A stretch of DNA of 64,000 nucleotides from Muribaculaceae bacterium (GTDB lineage: Bacteria > Bacteroidota > Bacteroidia > Bacteroidales > Muribaculaceae). Below are positions 21,306 through 30,469 of the stretch, piece after piece. A model generated the notes under the pieces. That model saw only the letters and a list, made by a program, of their open reading frames with translations. It did not search any database and was not told the origin of the DNA. A program made the position numbers and the translations under genes. Where the stretch lies: assembly GCA_029055345.1 (NCBI GenBank), contig JAIDDJ010000032.1:62001-126000 (forward strand). The letters are read 5' to 3'. Within the stretch, counting starts at the first letter, position 1; every line of letters starts with the position of its first letter.

Positions 21306-24300
21306 ATGTTAAAGGACAAGGAAATAAAGAAAGTACTCGTGCTCGGTTCGGGAGCACTCAAGATCGGCGAGGCCGGCGAATTCGACTATTCCGGAAGCCA
21401 AGCCTTGAAAGCACTTCGTGAAGAAGGGATCGAGACTGTGCTTATCAACCCTAATATAGCCACTGTCCAGACATCGGAAGGGGTGGCAGATCATATATAT
21501 TTCTTGCCGGTTACTCCTGAATTTGTCGAAAAGGTAATCGCCCGGGAAAGGCCGCAAGGAATCATGCTCGCGTTCGGGGGCCAGACAGCCCTTAACTGCG
21601 GAGTCGAACTGTTCCATCGCGGGGTGCTCGACAAATATGGTGTCAAGGTGCTCGGAACCCCCGTGCAGGCAATCATCAACACTGAAGACCGCGAGATTTT
21701 CGTAGAGAAACTTAACGAAATCGATGTCCGGACCATCAGTTCGGTCGCTTGCGATAATAAAGAGCAGGCCCTCAAGGCTGCCGATGAACTCGGATATCCG
21801 GTGATTCTAAGAGCAGCATACGCGCTTGGCGGCCTCGGTTCCGGATTCTGCGACAATGCTGAGGAATTAGCTTCTCTGGCTGAAAAAGCTTTCTCTTTTT
21901 CTCCTCAGGTGCTCGTGGAGAAAAGTCTCAAAGGCTGGAAGGAGGTAGAATATGAGGTGGTACGGGATGCATTTGACAACTGCATTACGGTCTGCAATAT
22001 GGAGAACTTCGATCCTCTGGGAATTCATACCGGAGAGAGTATTGTGGTGGCTCCTTCCCAAACGCTTTCAAATTCTGAATACCATAAGCTTCGTGAACTG
22101 TCAATCCGCATCGCACGCCATATAGGTATCATTGGAGAATGCAATGTGCAGTTTGCACTTTGCCCCGATTCAGAAGACTATAGGGTGATTGAGGTTAATG
22201 CTCGCTTGTCGCGTTCTTCAGCTCTGGCATCCAAAGCTACAGGCTATCCGCTCGCTTTCGTTGCCGCGAAATTGGGACTCGGGTATGGTCTGTTTGACCT
22301 TAACAACTCCGTTACTAAAACCACCTCCGCTTTCTTTGAGCCCGCCCTTGACTATTGCGTTTGCAAAATACCGCGGTGGGACCTCGGTAAATTCCATCGT
22401 GTCAACCGCGAACTTGAGTCATCTATGAAATCCGTGGGCGAAGTGATGGCTATCGGGCGCTCTTTTGAAGAGGCTATTCAAAAGGGTCTGCGTATGATAG
22501 GTCAGGGCATGCATGGATTCGTGGAGAACAAGGAACTGGAAATTCCCGACATTGATGGCGCGCTCCACGCTCCAACCGACAAACGAATTTTCGTTATCGA
22601 GAAAGCCTTCGACAAGGGATATACCGTTGAGCAAATTCACGAGCTCACAAAAATTGACCCCTGGTTCCTCGAAAAACTTAAAAAAATCCATGATATCGAC
22701 AGCGAGCTTCGCTCCACTCCCGGATTGGAAGCGCTCCCCCATCGACTTTTCCGTAAAGCCAAGAAAGCCGGATTTTCTGATTTTCAGATCGCAAGGGCCA
22801 TCGGTATGGAGAAGGAGATGGATATCGAGAAAGCTTGTATTCGTGTCCGCGATCGAAGGAAAGCCCTCGGCATAATCCCCGCCGTGAAGCAGATCGACAC
22901 TCTTGCCGGAGAATTCCCCGCGGCAACCAATTACTTGTATCTCACATATGGCGGAGAACATAATGATATCACCTATGAGCATGATCACAGATCAGTCATT
23001 GTGCTTGGATCGGGAGCTTACAGAATTGGGTCTTCGGTAGAATTCGACTGGTGTGGAGTGCAGGCCCTGAACACTATTCGTAAGGAAGGATACAGATCGG
23101 TTATGATAAATTATAATCCTGAAACTGTGTCGACTGATTACGATGTGTGCGACCGACTCTATTTTGACGAACTGACTTTTGAGCGTGTTCTTGATATAAT
23201 CGATTTCGAAACGCCTCATGGCGTGATTGTCTCGACCGGAGGTCAGATTCCTAACAATCTCGCATTAAAGCTTGATGAACAAGGAGTCCCTCTTCTTGGC
23301 ACTTCGGCCCAGAGCATCGACAATGCAGAAGACCGGGAGAAATTCTCCGCCATGCTGGGCCGAATCGGAGTTGACCAGCCTGAATGGAGCGCTCTGTCAT
23401 CGATGGAAGACATCAATGCCTTCGTCGACAAAGTTGGATTCCCGGTTTTGGTGCGTCCGTCTTACGTACTGTCAGGCGCAGCTATGAATGTATGCTATGA
23501 CCGCGACCAGCTCGAACGGTTCCTTACTCTTGCCGCCAACGTATCTAAACGCCACCCGGTGGTGGTCAGTCAATTCCTCGAGCATGCCAAGGAGGTGGAA
23601 ATGGATGCGGTGGCCCGTAACGGAGAGATTATCGCTTATGCAATATCTGAACACGTCGAGTTCGCCGGAGTCCATTCGGGTGATGCCACAATTCAGTTCC
23701 CGCCTCAGAAATTATATGTGGAAACGGCGCGCAGAATCAAAAAAATTTCGAAAAAAATCGCACGGCAGCTTAATATAAGCGGTCCGTTTAATATCCAGTT
23801 CCTTGCAAGGGATAATGATATAAAGGTGATTGAATGTAACCTGAGAGCCTCCCGTAGTTTCCCGTTTGTAAGCAAGGTATTGAAGATTAATTTTATAGAA
23901 TTGGCCACACGCATCATGCTCGGCCTCCCTGTGAGCAAGCCTGACAAGAGTGTGTTTGATCTCGACTACGTGGGGGTCAAGGCAAGCCAGTTCTCTTTCA
24001 ACCGGCTGCAGAAAGCCGACCCTAAACTCGGTGTCGATATGGTCTCTACCGGCGAAGTCGGCTGTCTGGGTGAAGATGCCCGCTCCGCACTCCTGAATGC
24101 CATGTTGTCGGTCGGTCAACGTGTTCCGAAAAAAAATATCCTTCTCTCCACCGGCGATGGCAAGCAGAAAGGAGATCTCCTCGGCGCGGCTAAACTTCTC
24201 GTTCAAAATGGGTATACTCTGTATGCAACCGAGGGAACGAGCCGCCATCTTACGGAAAACAACATACCTAATGTCCGTGTGTATTGGCCGGATGAGCAGG

Positions 24301-24530
24301 GAAAGCCTCAGGCTATCGATATGCTGAATGATCATGAGATTGACCTCGTGATCAATATCCCTCGCAACCATTCGGTGAAAGAGGTGACCAACGGATACCG
24401 GATTCGGCGCACAGCTATCGACAGAAATATACCTTTGATTACCAATGCCCGACTCGCATCCGCTTTCATCAAGGCTTTCTGCGCGATGAGTCCTGACGAA
24501 CTTGAAATCAAATCCTGGCAAGAATTCTAA
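21306..24530 (+). CDS. carB: carbamoyl-phosphate synthase large subunit
   Basis: duplicated ATP-grasp halves; VLGSGALKIGEAGEFDYSGSQALKAL; VLGSGAYRIGSSVEFDWCGVQAL; start at MLKDKEIKKV. Confidence 0.97.
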   Translation: MLKDKEIKKVLVLGSGALKIGEAGEFDYSGSQALKALREEGIETVLINPNIATVQTSEGVADHIYFLPVTPEFVEKVIARERPQGIMLAFGGQTALNCGVELFHRGVLDKYGVKVLGTPVQAIINTEDREIFVEKLNEIDVRTISSVACDNKEQALKAADELGYPVILRAAYALGGLGSGFCDNAEELASLAEKAFSFSPQVLVEKSLKGWKEVEYEVVRDAFDNCITVCNMENFDPLGIHTGESIVVAPSQTLSNSEYHKLRELSIRIARHIGIIGECNVQFALCPDSEDYRVIEVNARLSRSSALASKATGYPLAFVAAKLGLGYGLFDLNNSVTKTTSAFFEPALDYCVCKIPRWDLGKFHRVNRELESSMKSVGEVMAIGRSFEEAIQKGLRMIGQGMHGFVENKELEIPDIDGALHAPTDKRIFVIEKAFDKGYTVEQIHELTKIDPWFLEKLKKIHDIDSELRSTPGLEALPHRLFRKAKKAGFSDFQIARAIGMEKEMDIEKACIRVRDRRKALGIIPAVKQIDTLAGEFPAATNYLYLTYGGEHNDITYEHDHRSVIVLGSGAYRIGSSVEFDWCGVQALNTIRKEGYRSVMINYNPETVSTDYDVCDRLYFDELTFERVLDIIDFETPHGVIVSTGGQIPNNLALKLDEQGVPLLGTSAQSIDNAEDREKFSAMLGRIGVDQPEWSALSSMEDINAFVDKVGFPVLVRPSYVLSGAAMNVCYDRDQLERFLTLAANVSKRHPVVVSQFLEHAKEVEMDAVARNGEIIAYAISEHVEFAGVHSGDATIQFPPQKLYVETARRIKKISKKIARQLNISGPFNIQFLARDNDIKVIECNLRASRSFPFVSKVLKINFIELATRIMLGLPVSKPDKSVFDLDYVGVKASQFSFNRLQKADPKLGVDMVSTGEVGCLGEDARSALLNAMLSVGQRVPKKNILLSTGDGKQKGDLLGAAKLLVQNGYTLYATEGTSRHLTENNIPNVRVYWPDEQGKPQAIDMLNDHEIDLVINIPRNHSVKEVTNGYRIRRTAIDRNIPLITNARLASAFIKAFCAMSPDELEIKSWQEF

Positions 24531-24534
24531 TCTT

Positions 24535-25809
24535 ATGGAAATTCTGATAGAAAACGGCCGCATCTGGAACGGAACTGACTTTACGGAAGGTAACGTTCTC
24601 ATTATTGATGGGTTGATAAGTGCTGTAGGTGCCGATGTTGATTGTGCTCCCGGTTGCCGGCATATAAATGCGGGAGGCGCTTCCGTGCTGCCGGGCCTGG
24701 TTGATGTTCACGTTCATTTTCGTGAACCCGGTTTTAGCTATAAGGAGACTATTGAAGCCGGATCGAAGGCTGCCGCCCACGGCGGTTTCACTACGGTTTG
24801 CACGATGCCGAATTTAAAACCAGCCCCCGATTCCCTTGAAAATCTGGAAGAACAGACACGCATCATCCGGAGGGACGCATGTATAGAAGTTAAGCCATAT
24901 GCTACCATCACTCGCAGTCGTCTGGGTGGAGAACTGATTGATTATGAGGCACTCGCACCGCTCGTTGCCGGATTTTCCGATGACGGCTCCGGAGTGCAGT
25001 CAGAAGACATTATGCGTCGCGCGATGATGGGTATAGCTCCGACAGGCAAAGTGCTGGCAGCTCATTGTGAAGTTGAAGCCCTTCTTAATAAAGGCTATAT
25101 CCATGATGGTGAATATGCACGTGAACATGGCCATCGGGGAATTTCTTCGGAAAGCGAATGGAAAGAAGTGGAACGCGATATACGCCTTTGCGAAGAGACC
25201 GGATGCCCTCTCCATATATGCCATGTCTCAACAAGTCAAAGCGTTGAACTCGTAAGGCAGGCAAAAGCCGAAGGTCTTCCCGTGACCTGCGAGACGGCTG
25301 CCCACTATCTTGCATTTTGCGAATCAGACCTTCAGGAAGACGGACGCTTCAAGATGAATCCACCCCTCCGTTCCGCTTCCGACAGGGATGCCTTGCTTAA
25401 AGGTATCGCTGACGGGACCATCGACTGCATTGCTTCCGACCATGCACCTCATTCTTGCGAAGAAAAAAGTCGCGGACTTGAAAAAAGCGCCATGGGTGTG
25501 ACAGGGATAGAACTTTCGCTTCCTGCTGTTTACACTTATGCGGTTCTCCCCGGACATATATCATTCGGGCAGATGATTCGGCTTATGGCTGATAATCCCC
25601 GCAGAATTTTCGGTATAGAAGGTGGAATAATGCCCGGATGCCGGGCGGATATCACCGTGGTTGATTTCAACGCGGAGTTCATGGTGAGCCGTTCGTGCTT
25701 CTTATCAAAAGGGAAAGTGTCTCCTTTTGAAGGACATAATCTTAAGGGAGTTGTAATTGCCACTATAGCCGCCGGAGTCCCGGCATATTTGAAAGATGAA
25801 ACGAAATAA
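24535..25809 (+). CDS. pyrC: dihydroorotase
   Basis: GLVDVHVHFREPGFSYKETI; HICHVST; ASDHAPHS; start at MEILIENGRIWNG. Confidence 0.95.
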   Translation: MEILIENGRIWNGTDFTEGNVLIIDGLISAVGADVDCAPGCRHINAGGASVLPGLVDVHVHFREPGFSYKETIEAGSKAAAHGGFTTVCTMPNLKPAPDSLENLEEQTRIIRRDACIEVKPYATITRSRLGGELIDYEALAPLVAGFSDDGSGVQSEDIMRRAMMGIAPTGKVLAAHCEVEALLNKGYIHDGEYAREHGHRGISSESEWKEVERDIRLCEETGCPLHICHVSTSQSVELVRQAKAEGLPVTCETAAHYLAFCESDLQEDGRFKMNPPLRSASDRDALLKGIADGTIDCIASDHAPHSCEEKSRGLEKSAMGVTGIELSLPAVYTYAVLPGHISFGQMIRLMADNPRRIFGIEGGIMPGCRADITVVDFNAEFMVSRSCFLSKGKVSPFEGHNLKGVVIATIAAGVPAYLKDETK

Positions 25810-26545
25810 CGATACAAATTATACCATTGTCGACAACCGCTGGATAGGTACGAACACGATGCTGATGGTTCTGGAAGGCCCCACGGATGAATTCACAATG
25901 CCCGGGCAGTTTATCAATATCGCAATTCCGGGATTCACGCTTAGACGCCCGATTTCAGTGTGCGACATTGAGGGAGACCTGCTGACTATAGTATATGATG
26001 TGGTAGGGCATGGCACTGAGGCATTATCTATTATGAAACCCGGAACGCGTCTTGATATCCTCCCTGCTCTCGGAAGGGGGTTTGATATCTCTAAATGCGG
26101 TGACCGGCCTGTACTTCTCGGTGGCGGTGTCGGATGTCCGCCGATTTATAGTCTCGCCAAAAATATGATATCACGGGAAATCCTCCCTACTGTCATTCTG
26201 GGGTTCAATTCGGATGAACGGATGATAATGATTGAACAATTCGAGAATCTCGATATTCCTTTCTATGTGGCTACAGTTGACGGGTCGTATGGCACGAAAG
26301 GATTCGTCACTGACGTTATTAAGGAAGAAGGGCTCAATCCGGATTATTTTTACGCATGTGGCCCGTTGCCGATGCTTCGGGCATTATGCTTGGGGCTGAC
26401 AATTCCCGGCCAGGTAAGTCTGGAAGCCCGCATGGCATGTGGCTTCGGTGCATGTATGTGCTGTTCGCTCGAAACAAAATCCGGGCCTAAACGAATCTGC
26501 AAGGAAGGCCCTGTATTCGACAAAGAGGAGTTAATATGGAAATAG
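25796..26545 (+). CDS. pyrK: dihydroorotate dehydrogenase electron transfer subunit
   Basis: GGGVGCPPIYSLAK; 2Fe-2S cysteines CGFGACMCCSLETKSGPKRICKEGPVF; overlaps pyrC and pyrD. Confidence 0.95.
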   Translation: MKRNNDTNYTIVDNRWIGTNTMLMVLEGPTDEFTMPGQFINIAIPGFTLRRPISVCDIEGDLLTIVYDVVGHGTEALSIMKPGTRLDILPALGRGFDISKCGDRPVLLGGGVGCPPIYSLAKNMISREILPTVILGFNSDERMIMIEQFENLDIPFYVATVDGSYGTKGFVTDVIKEEGLNPDYFYACGPLPMLRALCLGLTIPGQVSLEARMACGFGACMCCSLETKSGPKRICKEGPVFDKEELIWK

Positions 26546-27456
26546 AAGGAAAAGAATTCGACCTCAGTGTCCGATTGAATGATGTCCGGCTTAAGAATCC
26601 CGTGATTCCGGCAAGCGGCTGCTTTGGCTATGGCTACGGCATGACCGATTACTACGATATAGACATTCTCGGATCGATATCTTTCAAAGGCACGACACTA
26701 AATCCTCGTTATGGCAATCCTCTTCCACGAGTCGCGGAATGCACTTCGGGAATGATAAATTCCGTCGGACTTCAGAATCCCGGAATTGATGCGGTTATCA
26801 GCGACGAACTTCCTAAGATGCGCGAAGCATTCCATGGCCCGATAATAGCCAACATCAGCGGTTTCTCTGTGGATGAATACCGTGAATGCTGTCATCGTAT
26901 AGACGGTCAGCCGCAGGTGGAGATAATTGAACTTAACGTGAGCTGTCCAAACGTGCATGGAGGAGGGATGAGCTTTGGCACATGTCCGGAATCAGTGGCT
27001 GAAGTTGTGAAGGCTGTGAAAGGGGTGACTTCAATTCCGGTCTTCGTGAAGCTATCACCCAACGTGACAGATATAGTCACGATAGCCCTCGCTGCCGAAC
27101 ATGCGGGGGCCGATGGTCTGTGCCTAATAAATACTCTCTTGGGAATGCGCATTGATTTGCGGACCCGAAAACCGGTAGTAGCCAACGTTATGGGCGGATT
27201 TTCCGGTCCTGCGGTATTCCCTGTAGCACTCAGGATGATTTATCAGGTCGCAAACGCCTGTTCAATCCCTGTTATCGGCTGCGGAGGAGTTTCTACAGCC
27301 GAAGACGTTCTTGAGATGATGATGGCCGGCGCTAAGGCCGTGGAAGTTGGAACCGCCAATCTTATAAATCCATGGGCTTGTCGCGATATCATAGATAACC
27401 TCCCGGACGCCATGGACCGATATGGAATTTCAAGTCTGGACAGCATTTGCAAATAG
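26536..27456 (+). CDS. pyrD: dihydroorotate dehydrogenase (class 1B catalytic subunit)
   Basis: KNPVIPASGCFGYG; ELNVSCPNVHGGGMSFG; VFVKLSPNVTDI; CGGVSTAEDVLEMMMAGAKAVEVGTA. Confidence 0.96.
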   Translation: MEIEGKEFDLSVRLNDVRLKNPVIPASGCFGYGYGMTDYYDIDILGSISFKGTTLNPRYGNPLPRVAECTSGMINSVGLQNPGIDAVISDELPKMREAFHGPIIANISGFSVDEYRECCHRIDGQPQVEIIELNVSCPNVHGGGMSFGTCPESVAEVVKAVKGVTSIPVFVKLSPNVTDIVTIALAAEHAGADGLCLINTLLGMRIDLRTRKPVVANVMGGFSGPAVFPVALRMIYQVANACSIPVIGCGGVSTAEDVLEMMMAGAKAVEVGTANLINPWACRDIIDNLPDAMDRYGISSLDSICK

Positions 27457-27510
27457 ATTAAGAAAATAAACATATAAAATATCTTCAATGCCCTCTAACC
27501 AATTGCAATC

Positions 27511-28218
27511 ATGAATAAAGACGTAATTATTGCCTGCGACTTCGCAACCCCTGAAGCCACAATAAAGTTCCTCGACCTTTTCAAGGATGAAAAGCCTTTT
27601 GTCAAAATCGGAATGGAACTTTTTTATGCCGGAGGGCCGGAGATAGTTCGTGAATTGCGTAAACGCGGCCATAAAATTTTTCTCGACCTCAAGCTCCATG
27701 ACATTCCCAACACTGTGAAGAAGGCTATGAAAGTGCTTGCCTCTCTTGATGTGGATATGGTCAATGTCCATGCGGGGGGCACCGTAGAAATGATGCGTGC
27801 GGCTCTTGAAGGGCTTCAGGATGGACGTCCGGATGGCAACCGCCCCCTGATTATCGCAGTAACACAACTTACCAGCACATCGGAAAAAGCACTGCACGAA
27901 CAGCTCCTCATACCCGCAAGCATCAACGACACAATCATCAAATATGCTCAGAATGCAAAAGAAGCGGGACTTGATGGCGTTGTTTGCTCACCTCTGGAGG
28001 CTGCAATAGTAAAGGATGCCTGCGGCCAAGACTTTATAACCGTTACTCCGGGAATACGATATCCCGATGCAGCAAAAGATGATCAAAGCCGGATTACATC
28101 TCCTGAACGTGCACGCGAAATTGGCTCCGACTTCATTGTGGTGGGACGTCCGATCACCGCAGCTCCTGATCCTGTTGCCGCATATCGCCGTTGCTGCAAG
28201 GATTTCCTGGGTAAATAA
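27511..28218 (+). CDS. pyrF: orotidine-5'-phosphate decarboxylase (type 1, ~235 aa)
   Basis: [54 protein letters not shown]. Confidence 0.95.
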   Translation: MNKDVIIACDFATPEATIKFLDLFKDEKPFVKIGMELFYAGGPEIVRELRKRGHKIFLDLKLHDIPNTVKKAMKVLASLDVDMVNVHAGGTVEMMRAALEGLQDGRPDGNRPLIIAVTQLTSTSEKALHEQLLIPASINDTIIKYAQNAKEAGLDGVVCSPLEAAIVKDACGQDFITVTPGIRYPDAAKDDQSRITSPERAREIGSDFIVVGRPITAAPDPVAAYRRCCKDFLGK

Positions 28219-28245
28219 TTCTACAAATACTTCTCAGTGCCTATT

Positions 28246-28878
28246 ATGGAAAAAGAAATTGCAAAAGAACTTCTCGGTATTAAAGCCGTGTTCCTTAGCC
28301 CCGATGAGCCATTCACCTGGGCGAGCGGTATCAAAAGCCCTATCTATTGTGACAATCGTCTTATTCTTACCTCGCCGGAAGTTCGCGACAAAGTGGAAAA
28401 GGCAATAGCGGCTTCTGTAAAGAAATATTACCCTGAGGCGGAAGTGCTTATGGGTACAAGTACGGCAGGAATTGCCCATGCAGCAATCGCCGCCCATCTT
28501 CTGGGAATGCCCATGGGATACGTTAGAGGCTCAGCTAAAGATCATGGCAGAAACAACCGTATCGAAGGCCGGCTTGAACCTGGCCAGAAAGTGGTAGTCA
28601 TCGAAGATCTTATTTCTACCGGTGGAAGTTGTATAGAAGTGGTCGAAGCTCTCCGTGAAGCCGGCGCTGACGTGCTCGGAGTGATTTCAATCTTTACTTA
28701 CGGGATGAAAAAGGGGCTCGAACGCCTCGATGCAGCAAAGGTGGAGAATCACTCGTTATCGAATTTCGACACTCTCGTTGAGGTGGCAGCTGATGAAAAT
28801 TATATTGCACCCGAAGATGTGAAACGTCTCCGAAAATTTATGTCTAACCCCTCCGATGAATCCTGGATGAATGCCTGA
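28246..28878 (+). CDS. pyrE: orotate phosphoribosyltransferase
   Basis: FTWASGIKSPIYCDNRL; VVVIEDLISTGGSCIEVVEALREAGADV. Confidence 0.96.
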   Translation: MEKEIAKELLGIKAVFLSPDEPFTWASGIKSPIYCDNRLILTSPEVRDKVEKAIAASVKKYYPEAEVLMGTSTAGIAHAAIAAHLLGMPMGYVRGSAKDHGRNNRIEGRLEPGQKVVVIEDLISTGGSCIEVVEALREAGADVLGVISIFTYGMKKGLERLDAAKVENHSLSNFDTLVEVAADENYIAPEDVKRLRKFMSNPSDESWMNA

Positions 28879-28906
28879 TTCTCTCCGGAAGCCAATAACT
28901 ATTATT

Positions 28907-29998
28907 ATGCGACATCTAATTGATCCCACAGATCTTTCGAAAGAAGAAATCAAAGAGATAATTGCCCTCGCTGAAGATATTATTGCTGACCGCAAAAAAT
29001 ATTCCGAAGTATGCAAGGGAAAGAAACTTGCAACTCTATTCTACGAACCATCCACACGGACAAGACTGAGCTTTACAGCAGCCATGATGGAACTTGGAGG
29101 CAACGTGCTCGGTTTCTCTGATGCAATGAGTTCATCTGTGAGTAAAGGAGAGACCGTGGCCGATACTACCAGAGTCATAAATTGCTTTGCCGATATAATC
29201 GCCATGCGTCATTCGGTGGAGGGCGCTCCGCTTGTTTCTGCTATGAATTCTCGCACCCCAGTGATAAATGCAGGGGATGGCTCGCACGCTCACCCGACTC
29301 AGACTCTGACGGACCTGCTCACAATCAAGCGCGAGATAGGACGCTTCGATAATATCACGATTGGTTTCTGCGGCGACCTTAAATTCGGCAGAACCGTCCA
29401 TTCCCTCATCAAGGCTCTTTCTAAATTCCAAGGTGTCAACGTGGTGCTTATCGCTCCCGAGGAATTGAAACTGCCCGGTTACATGAAGCATGAAGTCTGC
29501 GACAAACTCGGAATACCATATCGCGAGGTAGAATCGCTCGAAGAGGTGATCGGCGACCTGGATGTGTTGTATATGACACGTGTCCAGAAAGAGCGTTTCC
29601 TCGATGAAGAGGAATATGACCGTGTAAAGGATTGCTTTGTACTCACAGCCGACAAGCTAAAAGACGCCAAACCGGAAATGCGCATCCTTCATCCGCTTCC
29701 GCGAGTAAACGAAATTTCTGTAGATGTTGATAATGACCCGAGGGCGGCATACTTCCGTCAGGTTGAAAATGGAAAATTTGTGAGAATGGCGCTTATTCTC
29801 AAGTTGCTTGAATGGGCTGACAAACCATCTCACCATCGCGAACTGATTTCCAAAGACGTAATCAAAGGAGAGCATAGATGCTCGAATCCCAAATGTATTT
29901 CCAACACGGAAGCCCATGCGGTAGAGCCGATGTTCCGGCCTTCGGCCGATGGAAATGGCCTTCGCTGCGTATACTGCGAACACCGCCCCGTAAAATAA
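28907..29998 (+). CDS. pyrB: aspartate carbamoyltransferase catalytic domain fused to PyrI-like zinc ribbon
   Basis: FYEPSTRTRLSFTAAM; GDGSHAHPTQTLTDL; HPLPRVNEI; C-terminal CSNPKCISNTEAHAVEPMFRPSADGNGLRCVYCEHRPVK (29879-29995) resembles the PyrI CX4C...CX2C module. Confidence 0.95.
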   Translation: MRHLIDPTDLSKEEIKEIIALAEDIIADRKKYSEVCKGKKLATLFYEPSTRTRLSFTAAMMELGGNVLGFSDAMSSSVSKGETVADTTRVINCFADIIAMRHSVEGAPLVSAMNSRTPVINAGDGSHAHPTQTLTDLLTIKREIGRFDNITIGFCGDLKFGRTVHSLIKALSKFQGVNVVLIAPEELKLPGYMKHEVCDKLGIPYREVESLEEVIGDLDVLYMTRVQKERFLDEEEYDRVKDCFVLTADKLKDAKPEMRILHPLPRVNEISVDVDNDPRAAYFRQVENGKFVRMALILKLLEWADKPSHHRELISKDVIKGEHRCSNPKCISNTEAHAVEPMFRPSADGNGLRCVYCEHRPVK

Positions 29999-30148
29999 GA
30001 CCCGATTCCCCAATATTTGTTAATGCTGAGGACGCATATCGCCGAGAGATTTTGGGTTTGTGATGAAGGAGCGTAGCCGTAGCTACGTGACTGAAGAACA
30101 AGCCAAAAAGCGCCGGTGAGATGCGGTGGTAAGGTAACTTTATGCCAC
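29998..30148 (+). repeat. ~151-bp structured element, copy A, starting at the pyrB stop codon
   Basis: AGACCCGATTCCCCAATATTTGTTAATGCTGAGG at 5' end, hairpin CGTAGC-CGTA-GCTACG (30072-30087), 3' GGTAACTTTATGCCAC. Confidence 0.75.
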
Positions 30149-30314
30149 AGTACACAATTACAAGTTCCAAAATTCGGTTATATGATTTTAATCATTTATA
30201 ACATCTTAGGATAAATTGGGATATAAGACATTGGGCCGTTGATTCAAATGGATTTCCGTTGATTACTGTCAGCTCGGCAGCAAATGTCCATGATAGTAAG
30301 AACGAACATTTTCG

Positions 30315-30465
30315 TGGCATAAGTTACCATTGCCACGGCCAATCATCATGCATCTGCGCCCGCTTGTTTCGGTCACAATGCAACCGCATTGCTCTCTCAC
30401 TGCGCGAACACATCCGCATAACGCTTGACCGCCTCAGCATTAACAAATATTGGGGAACCGGGTCT
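30315..30465 (-). repeat. ~151-bp structured element, copy B, inverted relative to A, starting 5 nt after the DcaP-like gene stop codon
   Basis: read on - strand: AGACCCGGTTCCCCAATATTTGTTAATGCTGAGG, hairpin CAATGC-GGTT-GCATTG (30376-30391), 3' GGTAACTTATGCCAC. Confidence 0.75.
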
Positions 30466-30469
30466 AAGA

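Noticed and set aside
23712-24602. 296-aa ORF antisense to the carB 3' end
   Set aside because: Shadow ORF, no domain signal, covers conserved carB and the pyrC start.
29862-30170. 102-aa ORF antisense across the pyrB end and repeat copy A
   Set aside because: Composed of antisense pyrB plus the non-coding repeat; more likely a by-product of the repeat.
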